From Winogradskyella schleiferi (GTDB lineage: Bacteria; Bacteroidota; Bacteroidia; Flavobacteriales; Flavobacteriaceae): DNA of 64,000 nt. This document shows, one piece after another, positions 44,584-53,981 of the stretch. Position numbers and translations under genes: made by a program. The notes under the pieces are model-generated. The model saw nothing but the letters and a program-made list of their open reading frames with translations. It was not told where the DNA came from and made no database searches. Every line of letters starts with the position of its first letter. Position 1 is the first letter of the stretch. The stretch covers positions 1,828,501 to 1,892,500 of the forward strand of contig NZ_CP053351.1 of assembly GCF_013394655.1 (NCBI RefSeq), given 5' to 3'.

Positions 44584-45783
44584 TTAGAAAATCAATAAAT
44601 TGGCATCGCTAAATTCTAAGCCAAACCATTCTGCAACCGATTTGTTAGTTAAAATGCCGTGGTAAAAATACAACCCATTTTTTAAACCGCGATCAAATCT
44701 AAGTGCATTTTCTATTCCTCCATAGTCTCCAATTTCCAAGAGGTATGGTGTACAAAAATTGCTAATGGAAACCGAAGCTGTTCTTGAGTAGCGCGCAGGA
44801 ATATTGGGCACACAGTAGTGTGTTACGCCATTATATTCAAAGGTAGGTTTGTCGTGTGTGGTAACTTCGCTGGTTTCAAAGCAACCTCCCATATCTATAC
44901 TCACGTCGATAATTACCGAACCAGATTTCATATGGCTCATCATACTTTCAGTAACTACAATTGGCGCACGATTAGTGCCTCTAACGGCACCAATGGCTAC
45001 ATCGCAGCGTTTCAGGGCTTTTAAAAGGTTTTTGGGTTGCATAGTGGAAGTATAAATAGTACGACCAAGATTATTTTGAAGACGACGTAATTTTGTAATG
45101 GAACTATCAAATACTTTAATATTGGCACCTAAACCAATAGCAGATCTAGCGGCAAACTCACCAACAGTACCAGCACCCAAAATTACAACTTCTGTGGGCG
45201 GCACACCATTAATATTACCTAGCATTAAGCCATTGCCGCCATTAACGTTGGAGAGCAATTCTGAAGCAATTAATATGGAAGCCGTACCCGCGATTTCACT
45301 TAAGGAACTTACAGCAGGATATGCGCCATCATCATCCTTTATATACTCAAATGCTAATGCGGTAATCCGCTTTTTCGCTAAAGCTTCAAAATAGGATTTA
45401 TTTTGGGTTTTTATTTGAAGCGCAGAAATTAAAAGTGTTTGTGGATTGATTAATTTTATTTCATCTAAAGATGGCGGTTCCACTTTCAGAATAATAGGGC
45501 AGGAGTACACTTTTGCCTTATCCTTGGTCACTTCGGCACCAGCTTCGCTATAATTTTTATCTTTAAAGTTCGCACCTTCGCCAGCACCAGACTCGAACAA
45601 AACTCTGTGGCCATTTGCCGTCAATGCCGAAACAGCATCTGGTGTAAGGCAAATACGACGCTCTTGAAAATGGGCTTCTTTGGGAATCCCAATAAAGAGT
45701 TCTCCTTTCTGCTTAAGAATCTCTAAAGTTTCTTCTTGAGGTAATAATTGGGCTTTAGTAAATGGCGATAGCGATATGCTCAT
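44584..45783 (-). CDS. ald: alanine dehydrogenase
   Basis: NAD-dependent interconversion of L-alanine with pyruvate and ammonia. At 399 residues it has an N-terminal AlaDh_PNT domain (IGIPKEAHFQERRICLTPDAV, GAGEGANFKDKNYSEAGA) and a C-terminal NAD-binding domain (VVILGAGTVGEFAARSAIGLGA, AIGAVRGTNRAPIVVTESM, DVSIDMGGCFETSEVTTHD). The catalytic His is expected in the TFEYNGVTHYCVPNIPARYSR region. The N-terminal extension of about 25 residues is common in Bacteroidota members. Co-transcribed with the small membrane protein gene downstream. Confidence 0.93.
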   Translation of the reverse strand: MSISLSPFTKAQLLPQEETLEILKQKGELFIGIPKEAHFQERRICLTPDAVSALTANGHRVLFESGAGEGANFKDKNYSEAGAEVTKDKAKVYSCPIILKVEPPSLDEIKLINPQTLLISALQIKTQNKSYFEALAKKRITALAFEYIKDDDGAYPAVSSLSEIAGTASILIASELLSNVNGGNGLMLGNINGVPPTEVVILGAGTVGEFAARSAIGLGANIKVFDSSITKLRRLQNNLGRTIYTSTMQPKNLLKALKRCDVAIGAVRGTNRAPIVVTESMMSHMKSGSVIIDVSIDMGGCFETSEVTTHDKPTFEYNGVTHYCVPNIPARYSRTASVSISNFCTPYLLEIGDYGGIENALRFDRGLKNGLYFYHGILTNKSVAEWFGLEFSDANLLIF

Positions 45784-45893
45784 TGAAGTTGATGACTTTG
45801 GTTTACCATTGCAATATAACGAATTAGGCTATATAATTGGTTGTATTAATCGAACTTCAAATTACGAATAAATATTAAGATTGTTAAGTAAAT

Positions 45894-46436
45894 CTAAAAA
45901 TACTGCTTAACCTTGCTCCAAAGACCTTTAGGCTTAATCATAAACTCTTCTTCCATTTCTTCTAATGTTTTATCCGCATTATTAATCTTGTTAAACATTT
46001 TGGCTCTGATTAAATAGATTGAGGGTATCACTATTGCCATAATAGGTAGCAAATAAATTATTTGAGATTCATCTAGATTATTTTGATCTTCATTGAAAAG
46101 ATTAAATATTTGATATATATACATGATTATTGGAACCAACAATGCATGATACCACCAATGACGACAGGTGAAAAACCAGAGAAAAAGCAATAGTAAGGGT
46201 ACAGCTTTTCCAGTTAATATCCACATTACAAGATTGGCGTTTCCCCAAACTTTACTATCATAACTAAATAAAAAAGTGTTCCAAGTTTCTGTACTTGGAA
46301 CACCTTCATATAAAGAGAATAAGTAAGGCGTAATTGCTAATATTATTGCAACCACAGTGCCTAATTTAAAGCCTGATTTAACCTTTGGTAGGTACTTTAA
46401 ACTTGTGTTTCTCAATTTGTGTTGTTGTTTGTCCAT
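45894..46436 (-). CDS. four-helix membrane protein, unknown
   Basis: 180 residues with four hydrophobic segments (about 21-40, 66-85, 90-110 and 125-145). A conserved-looking cytoplasmic tail with EEMEEEFMIKPKGLWSKVKQYF ends it. No enzymatic motif recognised. Its first 20 codons overlap, in another frame, the end of the small ORF at 46378-46524, so the two are translated from one message. Function unknown. Confidence 0.78.
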   Translation of the reverse strand: MDKQQHKLRNTSLKYLPKVKSGFKLGTVVAIILAITPYLFSLYEGVPSTETWNTFLFSYDSKVWGNANLVMWILTGKAVPLLLLFLWFFTCRHWWYHALLVPIIMYIYQIFNLFNEDQNNLDESQIIYLLPIMAIVIPSIYLIRAKMFNKINNADKTLEEMEEEFMIKPKGLWSKVKQYF

Positions 46437-46524
46437 CTAAGTCAATAATGTTAGTAGCTTGTACAGTAAATAACATTCCTCCAAAGATGGCAATAGCTAG
46501 TACTAAATTTTTTTTAGTTTTCAT
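46378..46524 (-). CDS. 48-residue small exported-peptide-like ORF
   Basis: ATG at 46524, stop at 46378-46380. The N-terminus MKTKKNLVLAIAIFGGMLFT has a basic start and a hydrophobic core like a signal or a single membrane helix, followed by VQATNIIDLDG and a basic end KFKVPTKG. A strong promoter (TTTG-N20-TACTTTTG, 46555-46586 on minus) lies 31-62 bp upstream. It overlaps the 180-residue gene by 59 bases in another frame, which suggests translational coupling. No homologue is known to me. Confidence 0.65.
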   Translation of the reverse strand: MKTKKNLVLAIAIFGGMLFTVQATNIIDLDGQTTTQIEKHKFKVPTKG

Positions 46525-46554
46525 AATTTAAGGGATTTAATTAATTAATTGTAA

Positions 46555-46586
46555 CAAAAGTAAGGGCATTGCGGGCTGCTTACAAA
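46555..46586 (-). promoter_or_regulatory. promoter for the small ORF / four-helix protein operon
   Basis: On the minus strand: TTTG (46586-46583), a 20-bp spacer and TACTTTTG (46562-46555). Both boxes match the Bacteroidota sigma-A consensus at nearly ideal spacing. Confidence 0.65.
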
Positions 46587-46681
46587 TGGGAAACTGTTAA
46601 AATCCAAGAAATTTTGAGGCTTCAATTACGGTTTTTCCGTAATACTAGTGTATTATTGTAGGAATATTACTAATATTTTAT

Positions 46682-47146
46682 TTAATACTTCACTGTTTTT
46701 AAGTCTGTTTTTTTGGTTAAATGTTTCGTGTTTATAGTTAATTTGAGGGATCTTATATGGTCCTTTAAGATAGTAATGGTAATGGTTTGAGAATCTTCTG
46801 GGATGAGTTCTTCAATACGTTCTGGCCATTCCATAAACAACCAATGGTTGTTATTTAAATAATCTTCGATTCCAAAGTTATAAGCTTCATCTATAGATTC
46901 TATTCTGTAAAAATCAAAATGATAGACTTTATCGTCTGGTAAGGCGTACTCATTTACAATTGAAAACGTTGGGCTGGTAGCAACATCGCTACTTTGCATT
47001 GCTTTTAATAGTGCATTAATAAAGGTGGTTTTACCTGCTCCCATACCACCATTAAAAAGTAGAGTTTTTGAGTCTACATGTTCCAACACACTGGCTGCAA
47101 TGGCGTCTATATCCTTTAAATGGTATGTAAACTCTATCGTTTTCAA
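46682..47146 (-). CDS. tsaE: tRNA threonylcarbamoyladenosine biosynthesis ATPase TsaE
   Basis: 154-residue P-loop ATPase that works with TsaB and TsaD in making the t6A37 modification of tRNAs. Walker A is FNGGMGAGKTTFINALLKAM, then DVATSPTFSIVNEY, YHFDFYRIESIDEAYNFG and the end part WLFMEWPERIEELIP are family hallmarks. Length is typical. tsaB and tsaD are not in the window. Confidence 0.95.
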   Translation of the reverse strand: MKTIEFTYHLKDIDAIAASVLEHVDSKTLLFNGGMGAGKTTFINALLKAMQSSDVATSPTFSIVNEYALPDDKVYHFDFYRIESIDEAYNFGIEDYLNNNHWLFMEWPERIEELIPEDSQTITITILKDHIRSLKLTINTKHLTKKTDLKTVKY

Positions 47147-47270
47147 AATTGGTTAAAGTAGTAATTGGTACAAGATTAATAAAAAAAAATCAAATAACCT
47201 AAAAAAAAGTGTATTTCATCGATTAATTGTGCCGTTTAAGGATTTTATTTCAAGCTTAAGGTGACTAATT

Positions 47271-47444
47271 TTAGTTTATCTTACCACCAATATAATGCTT
47301 ATATTTCCCTTTTGTCTCCATATACGAAGTAGAAAGAAAAAAGTTTTCGGCAGCCAAGCCGTTAATTTGTGCATATTGATTAGTGCCAATTTGTGAAATT
47401 CTTGTCTTTTTGGTTTTAATCGATGGCAATCCTGATAATCCTTG
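47271..47444 (-). pseudogene. possible remnant of a coding gene in the tsaE-porX gap
   Basis: The 432-bp gap 47147-47578 contains a 57-codon open stretch on the minus strand with no start codon near its beginning and an in-frame TGA just before it (47445-47447). Its translation looks protein-like, with TRISQIGTNQYAQINGLA followed by a mixed hydrophobic and basic end (ETKGKYKHYIGGKIN). The same frame continues upstream of the TGA as KRFLKGRRRKKS. I do not recognise the family. It may be a decayed gene end or chance; the rest of the gap is AT-rich without structure. Confidence 0.3.
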
Positions 47445-47578
47445 TCAACTTTTTTTTCTTCGACGGCCTTTGAGAAACCTCTTCTTAATAGTATTTATCT
47501 CAAAACCTAAAAGTTTTCAATGAAACTTTTGTCTAAATTCTAATATCTAAAAGAAAAGCGGTTTAGTTTCTTTCCATG

Positions 47579-49126
47579 CTACTTAGGATCCATTACCACA
47601 AAAGGTATAATCATTTCTTCCAAAGACACACCGCCATGCTGATAAGTGTTTCTGTAATAACTCACATAATGGTTAAAATTATTTGGATACGCCAAAAACA
47701 AATCGCCTTTAGCAAAAATAAAAGAACTGCTCATATTTAAGGAAGGTAAATGAATGGACTTAGGGTCTTTAACTGCCAATACATCTTTGTCTTGATAAGT
47801 AAGACTTCGACCTGTTTTATAACGTAGATTTAAACTGGTGTCTCTATCTCCAATAACTTTAGAAGGCGCTTTTACATTTATGGTGCCATGATCGGTGGTC
47901 AATATGAGTTTGAAACCCAATTGTTGCGATAGCTGAATCATTTCCAATAAAGGCGAGTTTTTGAACCAACTTACTGTCAGCGAACGATACGCCTTATCAT
48001 TTGACGCCAATTCTTTAACCACTTCCATTTCGGTTTTAGAGTGAGAGAGCATATCCACAAAATTATAGACAATTACATTGAGGTCATTTTCCTTTAGCGA
48101 TCTAAAGTTTTCAACCAGCTTTTTACCCGATTTCAGATTGGTAATTTTATGGTATTCATGTTTGATATGTCCTAATCCCAAACGTTTTAATTGTTCTCTT
48201 AAAAAATCGCCTTCGTGCATGTTTTTTCCGCCTTCGTCAGTATCGTTTTTCCAATACTGCGGAAACAAGCTTTCCATATCTGCTGGCATTAATCCAGAGA
48301 AAATGGCATTTCTGGCATATTGCGTCGCCGTTGGCAAGATGCTATAAAATGCTAATTCTGAAGCTTTTTTGTAGTAATTGTTAACAATAGGTTCAAAGGC
48401 TTTCCATTGGTCGTAGCGCAAATTATCAATAACAACCAAAAGTGTGGGTTGCTTATCGCTTAATTCTGGTACCACTTTATCCTTAAATAGCGTATGAGAC
48501 ATCACAGGTGCATCAGTATTCGGTTGGAACCAATCTTCGTAATTTTTCTCAATAAACTTACCGAATTGCATATTGGCTTCGGTTTTTTGGGATTCGAGAA
48601 TGTCTGTCATTCCCACATCTTCAATCCCTTCAAGTTGTAATTCCCAGTAAATTAGTTTTTGATATAAATCCACCCATTCTTCAAAAGAATTGACCATGGA
48701 CAAATCCATGGCAATCTTCCTAAATTCCTGTTGATAATTAGAGGTTGTTTTTTCAGATACCAAACGAGAATGGTCCAAATTCTTCTTCAAGCTCAATAAA
48801 ATCTGATTCGGGTTTACGGGTTTTATCAAATAATCTGCAATCTTATTACCAATGGCTTCTTCCATAATATATTCCTCTTCACTTTTTGTAATCATTACAA
48901 TAGGTAAATTGGCACGTCGTTCCTTTATTTCGTTTAACGTTTCCAGACCTGTAAGACCTGGCATATTCTCATCCAAAAAGACAATATCGAAATTAGTATC
49001 AGTAATAATTTCTAAAGCTTCCGTACCACTTTGGCATTTGGTAACATTATAGCCTTTTTGTTCTAAAAAAATAATATGAGGCTTTAGTAAGTCGATTTCA
49101 TCGTCAACCCAGAGAATATTTATCAT
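47579..49126 (-). CDS. porX: PorX-type response regulator with PglZ domain
   Basis: 515 residues: a CheY-like receiver domain at 1-120 (ILWVDDEIDLLKPHIIFLEQ, phospho-acceptor Asp about 52 in DIVFLDENMPGLTG, and Lys in YLIKPVNPNQIL), then a C-terminal PglZ/alkaline-phosphatase-like domain from about 200 (PTLLVVIDNLRYDQWKAFEP, LILTTDHGTINVKAP, YQHGGVSLEEMIIPFVVM). This architecture is that of PorX, which with the PorY histidine kinase regulates the type IX secretion system in Porphyromonas and Flavobacterium. The giant and M43 proteins in this window are T9SS clients. The gene is divergent from the HD gene with only 42 bp between. Confidence 0.92.
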   Translation of the reverse strand: MINILWVDDEIDLLKPHIIFLEQKGYNVTKCQSGTEALEIITDTNFDIVFLDENMPGLTGLETLNEIKERRANLPIVMITKSEEEYIMEEAIGNKIADYLIKPVNPNQILLSLKKNLDHSRLVSEKTTSNYQQEFRKIAMDLSMVNSFEEWVDLYQKLIYWELQLEGIEDVGMTDILESQKTEANMQFGKFIEKNYEDWFQPNTDAPVMSHTLFKDKVVPELSDKQPTLLVVIDNLRYDQWKAFEPIVNNYYKKASELAFYSILPTATQYARNAIFSGLMPADMESLFPQYWKNDTDEGGKNMHEGDFLREQLKRLGLGHIKHEYHKITNLKSGKKLVENFRSLKENDLNVIVYNFVDMLSHSKTEMEVVKELASNDKAYRSLTVSWFKNSPLLEMIQLSQQLGFKLILTTDHGTINVKAPSKVIGDRDTSLNLRYKTGRSLTYQDKDVLAVKDPKSIHLPSLNMSSSFIFAKGDLFLAYPNNFNHYVSYYRNTYQHGGVSLEEMIIPFVVMDPK

Positions 49127-49168
49127 GTTATGGTATATTTGTTTATTAATTTTTGAATTCTATAAATT

Positions 49169-50398
49169 TTGCCTACAAATAATAAGCTTAAAATCTTTAA
49201 CGATCCAATTTACGGATTTATTACGATTCCCAATTCGTTGATTTTCGATATCATTCAGCATAAATACTTTCAAAGGTTACGTCGCATTAGTCAAATGGGA
49301 TTGTCCTATTTGGTATATCCTGGTGCGCATCATACACGTTTTCATCATGCGTTAGGTTGTATGCACTTAATGCAAAAAGCTATCAATGTGCTTAGTTTTA
49401 AAGGGGTTGCGATATCTGAAGATGAAGAAAACGGTTTGTTAATAGCTATTCTTTTGCACGATATTGGCCACGGTCCATTTTCGCATGCCATGGAACATAG
49501 CATTGTAAATGACGTTTCACATGAAGAAATTTCGCTTCGTTTTATGGAAGAACTCAATACAGAGTTTAACGGAAGTTTAACGTTAGCCATCTCCATTTTT
49601 AAAGGCGAGTATCCAAGACAGTTTATGTGCGAGCTCATTTCTAGCCAATTGGATATGGACAGGGCCGATTATCTTAAACGCGATAGTTTTTATACAGGAG
49701 TCGCGGAAGGGAACATTAATAGCGAACGCTTAATTACGATGCTCAACGTTGTAGACGACCAATTAGTAGTTGAGGAAAAAGGCATTTTGAGCGTTGAGAA
49801 ATTTTTAATTGCCAGACGTTTTATGTATTGGCAAGTATATATGCACAAAACAGGTGTAGTTGCCGAGCAATTATTAGTAGGGACTTTAAAACGAGCCAAA
49901 GAAGTGGTGCAGGAAGGGATAAAGTTGAATTGCAGCGACGCTTTATATTATTTTTTGTTTTCAGAAATAAATGCCGAAAATTTTAATTCAGAAACCTTGG
50001 CTGTTTTTTCTAAACTAGACGATTATGATATTATTGCAGCCATGAAAGAGTGGCAAAATCATGAAGATTTTGTATTGAGCAATCTTTGTCAAATGATTTT
50101 GGATAGAAATTTGTTAAAAGTGAAGTTGAAGAATAAGCCTATCAAGACTTCAGACTTAAAAATGCATGTTGAAGCTTTGATTAAAAAACATAACGTTACA
50201 AAGCATGAAGCTTCTTATTTTGTGTTTCATGGTGAATTAATCAATCAAGCATATCAAAATAAATTTCAAAAGATTAATATCTTATTTAAATCTGGAAAAA
50301 TAAAGGATATTGTTAAGGCATCGGACCAATTAAACCTAAAAGCATTGAGCAAACCCATCACTAAATATTATATGTGCTATCCTAAAAAGAAAATGTAA
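49169..50398 (+). CDS. HD-domain phosphohydrolase (dGTPase-like)
   Basis: 409 residues. The HD motif is visible in LLIAILLHDIGHGPFSHAME, with an upstream metal histidine in YPGAHHTRFHHALGCM and a later Asp in SSQLDMDRADYLKRDSFY. These are the pattern of SAMHD1-like/dGTPase-type proteins of Bacteroidota. It likely hydrolyses a nucleotide or phosphate ester. The best start is TTG at 49169; no ATG lies near the beginning, and homologous motifs start right after it. It precedes lpxD by 167 nt and may be part of the lipid A gene cluster. Confidence 0.88.
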   Translation: MPTNNKLKIFNDPIYGFITIPNSLIFDIIQHKYFQRLRRISQMGLSYLVYPGAHHTRFHHALGCMHLMQKAINVLSFKGVAISEDEENGLLIAILLHDIGHGPFSHAMEHSIVNDVSHEEISLRFMEELNTEFNGSLTLAISIFKGEYPRQFMCELISSQLDMDRADYLKRDSFYTGVAEGNINSERLITMLNVVDDQLVVEEKGILSVEKFLIARRFMYWQVYMHKTGVVAEQLLVGTLKRAKEVVQEGIKLNCSDALYYFLFSEINAENFNSETLAVFSKLDDYDIIAAMKEWQNHEDFVLSNLCQMILDRNLLKVKLKNKPIKTSDLKMHVEALIKKHNVTKHEASYFVFHGELINQAYQNKFQKINILFKSGKIKDIVKASDQLNLKALSKPITKYYMCYPKKKM

Positions 50399-50508
50399 TC
50401 CTTTTTTTCTATTTTTGTGGAAACCAACCATGACTTTAAAATCTAATAATTGAAACATTCATATCTAAAACGAAATGCAATAGGAGAATCATTAATTGGA
50501 ATGTTCCA

Positions 50509-50537
50509 TGCCTGTACTGAGCGAAGTCGAAGTATGA
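50509..50537 (+). repeat. intergenic repeat, copy 1 (tgcct..tactga..cg..tcgaagta)
   Basis: A 29-base element just before lpxD. It matches the 29-base stretch at 57179-57207 before fabG at 24 of 29 positions. Both lie in short gaps 28-65 bases upstream of a start codon. The core GAGCGAAGTCGAAG is found in many flavobacterial intergenic regions. Confidence 0.5.
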
Positions 50538-50564
50538 CCGTTGTAAAACAATAGATATAGACAC

Positions 50565-51593
50565 ATGAAATTTACAGCAGAACAAATCGCAGGTATTTTA
50601 GAAGGAACTGTTATTGGCGACCCTAATGTTGAAGTTTTCAAGCTTTCAAAAATCGAAGAAGGAACAAAAGGCTCATTGACTTTTCTATCCAATCTAAAAT
50701 ACACACCTTATATATATAAGACAGAAGCGTCTATAACTATTGTAAATGCAGATTTTGAACCAGAAAAACCAATTTTCACAACGCTCATAAAGGTTGAAGA
50801 TGCTTACGAGGGCTTTTCAAAATTGTTGGAATATTACAATCAAATTAAGTTAAACAAATCTGGTATAGAGCAACCAAGCTTTATTTCAGATTCCGCGAAA
50901 GTTGGTGCTGACATATATATAGGAGCGTTTTCTTATATTGGAGACAACGTGATTCTTGGCGATAATGTTAAGATATTTCCGAATGCTTATATTGGAGATA
51001 ACGTTACAATTGGAGATAACAGCATTGTGTTTTCCGGAGGCAAGATATATTCAGATTGTGTTATTGGTAAAAGTTGTGTTATTAATTCTGGAGTTATAAT
51101 AGGAGCAGATGGTTTTGGTTTTGCACCAAATAAAGAAGGTGGATATTCTAAAATCCCTCAAATAGGAAATGTGATATTGGAAGATTTTGTAGATATTGGT
51201 GCAGGTACAACTATAGATCGCGCTACCATGGGATCTACAATATTGAGATATGGTGTAAAATTAGATAACCAAATACAGATTGCCCACAACGTAGAGATTG
51301 GAAAGAATACTGTAATCGCAGCCCAAACAGGTGTTGCGGGTTCTACCAAAATTGGGGAACACTGCCAAATTGGAGGCCAAGTGGGTATCGCTGGTCATTT
51401 ATTGATTGGTAATAATGTGAAAATACAAGCCCAATCTGGCATTGGTAGAAATGTAAAAGACAACGAAGTATTACAAGGTTCGCCAGCATTAGGTTACGGT
51501 GACTATAATAAATCTTATGTTTATTTTAAAAATTTGCCTAAGATTGTAAAAAATATAAACGAAATAGAAAAAAGAGTAGATGGCCATAATTAA
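50565..51593 (+). CDS. lpxD: UDP-3-O-acylglucosamine N-acyltransferase
   Basis: Third step of lipid A synthesis: adds the N-linked hydroxyacyl chain to UDP-3-O-acyl-GlcN. 342 residues: a uridine-binding N-terminal domain (about 1-100), then a left-handed beta-helix of hexapeptides including [20 protein letters not shown], with the conserved block [19 protein letters not shown] and the active-site His in [12 protein letters not shown]. Overlaps lpxC-fabZ by 14 nt. Confidence 0.96.
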   Translation: MKFTAEQIAGILEGTVIGDPNVEVFKLSKIEEGTKGSLTFLSNLKYTPYIYKTEASITIVNADFEPEKPIFTTLIKVEDAYEGFSKLLEYYNQIKLNKSGIEQPSFISDSAKVGADIYIGAFSYIGDNVILGDNVKIFPNAYIGDNVTIGDNSIVFSGGKIYSDCVIGKSCVINSGVIIGADGFGFAPNKEGGYSKIPQIGNVILEDFVDIGAGTTIDRATMGSTILRYGVKLDNQIQIAHNVEIGKNTVIAAQTGVAGSTKIGEHCQIGGQVGIAGHLLIGNNVKIQAQSGIGRNVKDNEVLQGSPALGYGDYNKSYVYFKNLPKIVKNINEIEKRVDGHN

Positions 51594-52986
51594 AACGGAG
51601 ACAAAACAAAAAACCATTGAAAAGGAAGTTACGCTAACAGGAGTCGGACTTCATACTGGTGCAGAAGTAAAGTTGGTGTTTAAACCAGGTGCAGAAAATT
51701 CTGGATTTGTGTTTGTACGCGTAGATTTGGAAGGTAGTCCTAAAATCGAAGCGGATGCCAATTACGTTACCAGTACACAGCGAGGAACATGTTTGGAAAG
51801 AAATGGAGTAACCATTCAAACTTGCGAGCATGTATTGGCTGCTTTGGTTGGTTTAGATATCGATAATGCAATTTTAGAATTAGATGCTTCAGAGCCACCC
51901 ATAATGGATGGGTCTTCGAAATATTTTGTAGAGGCCATCGAAAAGGCTGGTATAGTTGAGCAAGATGCATTTAGAGAAGAATATGAAGTAACCCAAGTGG
52001 TATCTTACACAGATGAAGAATCTGGTAGTGAGATTATTTTAATGCCTTCTAATTCTTATCAAATTACAACCATGGTTGATTTTGGAACTAAAGTTTTAGG
52101 AACTCAAAATGCAACTTTAAATAATGTTTCAGATTTTAAATCTGAAATAGCAAATGCCAGAACGTTTAGTTTTTTGCATGAGATTGAAATGCTGTTAGAA
52201 CATGGATTGATTAAAGGTGGTGATCTCAACAATGCTATTGTTTATGTAGATAAAGAACTCTCTCCAAAAACTATGGAAAAATTGAGAGTCGCTTTCAAAA
52301 AAGATAACATAGCAGTAAAGCCAAATGGCATCTTGGATAATCTAACATTACATCATCCAAACGAGGCAGCACGTCATAAACTATTGGATGTGGTTGGCGA
52401 TTTAGCATTGATTGGTACACGATTAAGAGGAAAAGTCATTGCTAACAAGCCAGGTCATTTTGTAAATACTCAATTTGCAAAAAAGATGTCTAAGCTTATA
52501 AAAAACGAAAGAAGAAATAATGTTCCTCAAGTAGATTTGAATACACCACCTCTAATGGATGTGAATCAAATTATGGATATGTTACCGCACAGACAACCAT
52601 TTTTGTTGCTGGATAAAGTTTATGAGCTCACGGACAACCATGTTATTGGTATGAAAAATGTGACTATGAACGAAGAGTTCTTTAAAGGACATTTTCCAGG
52701 AGCACCAGTAATGCCAGGTGTTTTAATTGTGGAAGCTATGGCACAAACCGGAGGGATTTTAGTTTTGAGCACAGTTCCAGATCCTGAAAATTATTTAACA
52801 TTTTTCATGAAAATGGATAATGTGAAATTCAAACAAAAAGTAGTGCCTGGTGACACCTTAATATTCAAATGTTCATTAATTACACCAATAAGACGTGGTA
52901 TTTGCCACATGCAAGGTTATGCATATGCCAATGGTAAATTATGTGCAGAGGCTGAATTGATGGCACAAATATCAAAAGTAAAATAA
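51580..52986 (+). CDS. lpxC/fabZ: bifunctional UDP-3-O-acyl-GlcNAc deacetylase / 3-hydroxyacyl-ACP dehydratase
   Basis: 468 residues, a natural fusion found in Bacteroidota. LpxC half (about 1-310): [17 protein letters not shown], the zinc-ligand region [20 protein letters not shown] and [20 protein letters not shown]. FabZ half (about 320-468): [17 protein letters not shown] and the catalytic [20 protein letters not shown]. The pair commits carbon to lipid A and supplies unsaturated acyl intermediates of fatty acid synthesis from one polypeptide. The start codon overlaps lpxD by 14 nt; lpxA follows 79 nt later. Confidence 0.97.
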   Translation: MAIIKTETKQKTIEKEVTLTGVGLHTGAEVKLVFKPGAENSGFVFVRVDLEGSPKIEADANYVTSTQRGTCLERNGVTIQTCEHVLAALVGLDIDNAILELDASEPPIMDGSSKYFVEAIEKAGIVEQDAFREEYEVTQVVSYTDEESGSEIILMPSNSYQITTMVDFGTKVLGTQNATLNNVSDFKSEIANARTFSFLHEIEMLLEHGLIKGGDLNNAIVYVDKELSPKTMEKLRVAFKKDNIAVKPNGILDNLTLHHPNEAARHKLLDVVGDLALIGTRLRGKVIANKPGHFVNTQFAKKMSKLIKNERRNNVPQVDLNTPPLMDVNQIMDMLPHRQPFLLLDKVYELTDNHVIGMKNVTMNEEFFKGHFPGAPVMPGVLIVEAMAQTGGILVLSTVPDPENYLTFFMKMDNVKFKQKVVPGDTLIFKCSLITPIRRGICHMQGYAYANGKLCAEAELMAQISKVK

Positions 52987-53065
52987 ACACGTTGAATTAA
53001 AGTAAAGGTGATTGTAGTTTTATCTATGAACTAAACATCACAACTCAACAACAAATAATTTAAAA

Positions 53066-53851
53066 ATGAACCAACCTTTAGCATACGTACATCCAGGAGC
53101 AAAAATTGCTAAGAATGTCGTCATAGAACCTTTTACAACCATACATAATAATGTAAAAATTGGAGAAGGTACTTGGATTGGAAGTAATGTAACTATTATG
53201 GAAGGTGCTCGTATAGGAAAAAATTGTAATATTTTCCCAGGAGCGGTAATTTCTGCCGTACCTCAAGATTTAAAATATAATGATGAAGACACTACCGTAG
53301 AAATAGGAGATAATGTCACCATAAGGGAATGTGTAACTATTAATCGCGGTACAACAGACAAAATGAAAACAGTCATAGGTGATAATTGTTTGATAATGGC
53401 CTATTGCCATATTGCTCACGATTGTATTGTGGGTAACAATTGTATTTTTTCAAACAACAGTACGCTTGCAGGTCATATTAGTGTCGGTGACTATGTGGTC
53501 TTAGCCGGAATGACAGCTGTTCATCAATTTTGCTCCATAGGAAACCATGCTTTTGTAACTGGTGGGTCACTAGTGCGTAAAGACGTTCCACCATATGTTA
53601 AAGCAGCCAGAGAACCTTTGTCGTATGTCGGAATTAACTCCGTAGGCTTAAGGCGTAGAGGCTACAGTACAGAAAAAATAAGGGAGATTCAGAATATTTA
53701 CAGAATACTCTATCAAAAAAATTATAATAATACCCAAGCTTCAGATTTAATTGAAGCGGAAATGGAAGCCACACCAGAACGTGATGAGATTCTTCAGTTT
53801 ATAAAGAATTCGCATCGTGGAATTATGAAAGGGTATTTCAAATCGAACTAG
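53066..53851 (+). CDS. lpxA: acyl-ACP-UDP-GlcNAc O-acyltransferase
   Basis: First step of lipid A synthesis: adds a 3-hydroxyacyl chain to UDP-GlcNAc. 261 residues, left-handed beta-helix of hexapeptide repeats, with YCHIAHDCIVGNNCIFSNNS around the catalytic His, MTAVHQFCSIGNHAFVTGGS and a C-terminal helical domain (SVGLRRRGYSTEKIREIQ). Length matches the family. It is the third gene of the lpxD, lpxC-fabZ, lpxA set. Confidence 0.97.
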   Translation: MNQPLAYVHPGAKIAKNVVIEPFTTIHNNVKIGEGTWIGSNVTIMEGARIGKNCNIFPGAVISAVPQDLKYNDEDTTVEIGDNVTIRECVTINRGTTDKMKTVIGDNCLIMAYCHIAHDCIVGNNCIFSNNSTLAGHISVGDYVVLAGMTAVHQFCSIGNHAFVTGGSLVRKDVPPYVKAAREPLSYVGINSVGLRRRGYSTEKIREIQNIYRILYQKNYNNTQASDLIEAEMEATPERDEILQFIKNSHRGIMKGYFKSN

Positions 53852-53960
53852 TAGATTTAAGTCTATTAGTTATGATACGAGTAAGGTCTAAAGAAGAAAT
53901 TTTGAAGACTGTATGAGCTCGAGAAAAAGTAAACAACTATTTATTAATTATTAAAAGACA

Positions 53961-53974
53961 CCCACTTTCGTGGG
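53961..53974 (+). promoter_or_regulatory. small hairpin just before efp start
   Basis: CCCAC-TTTC-GTGGG, a 5-bp GC-rich stem in AT-rich surroundings, ending 7 nt before the ATG at 53982. It would occlude or shape the ribosome binding region of efp mRNA. Confidence 0.4.
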
Positions 53975-53981
53975 CAATATT

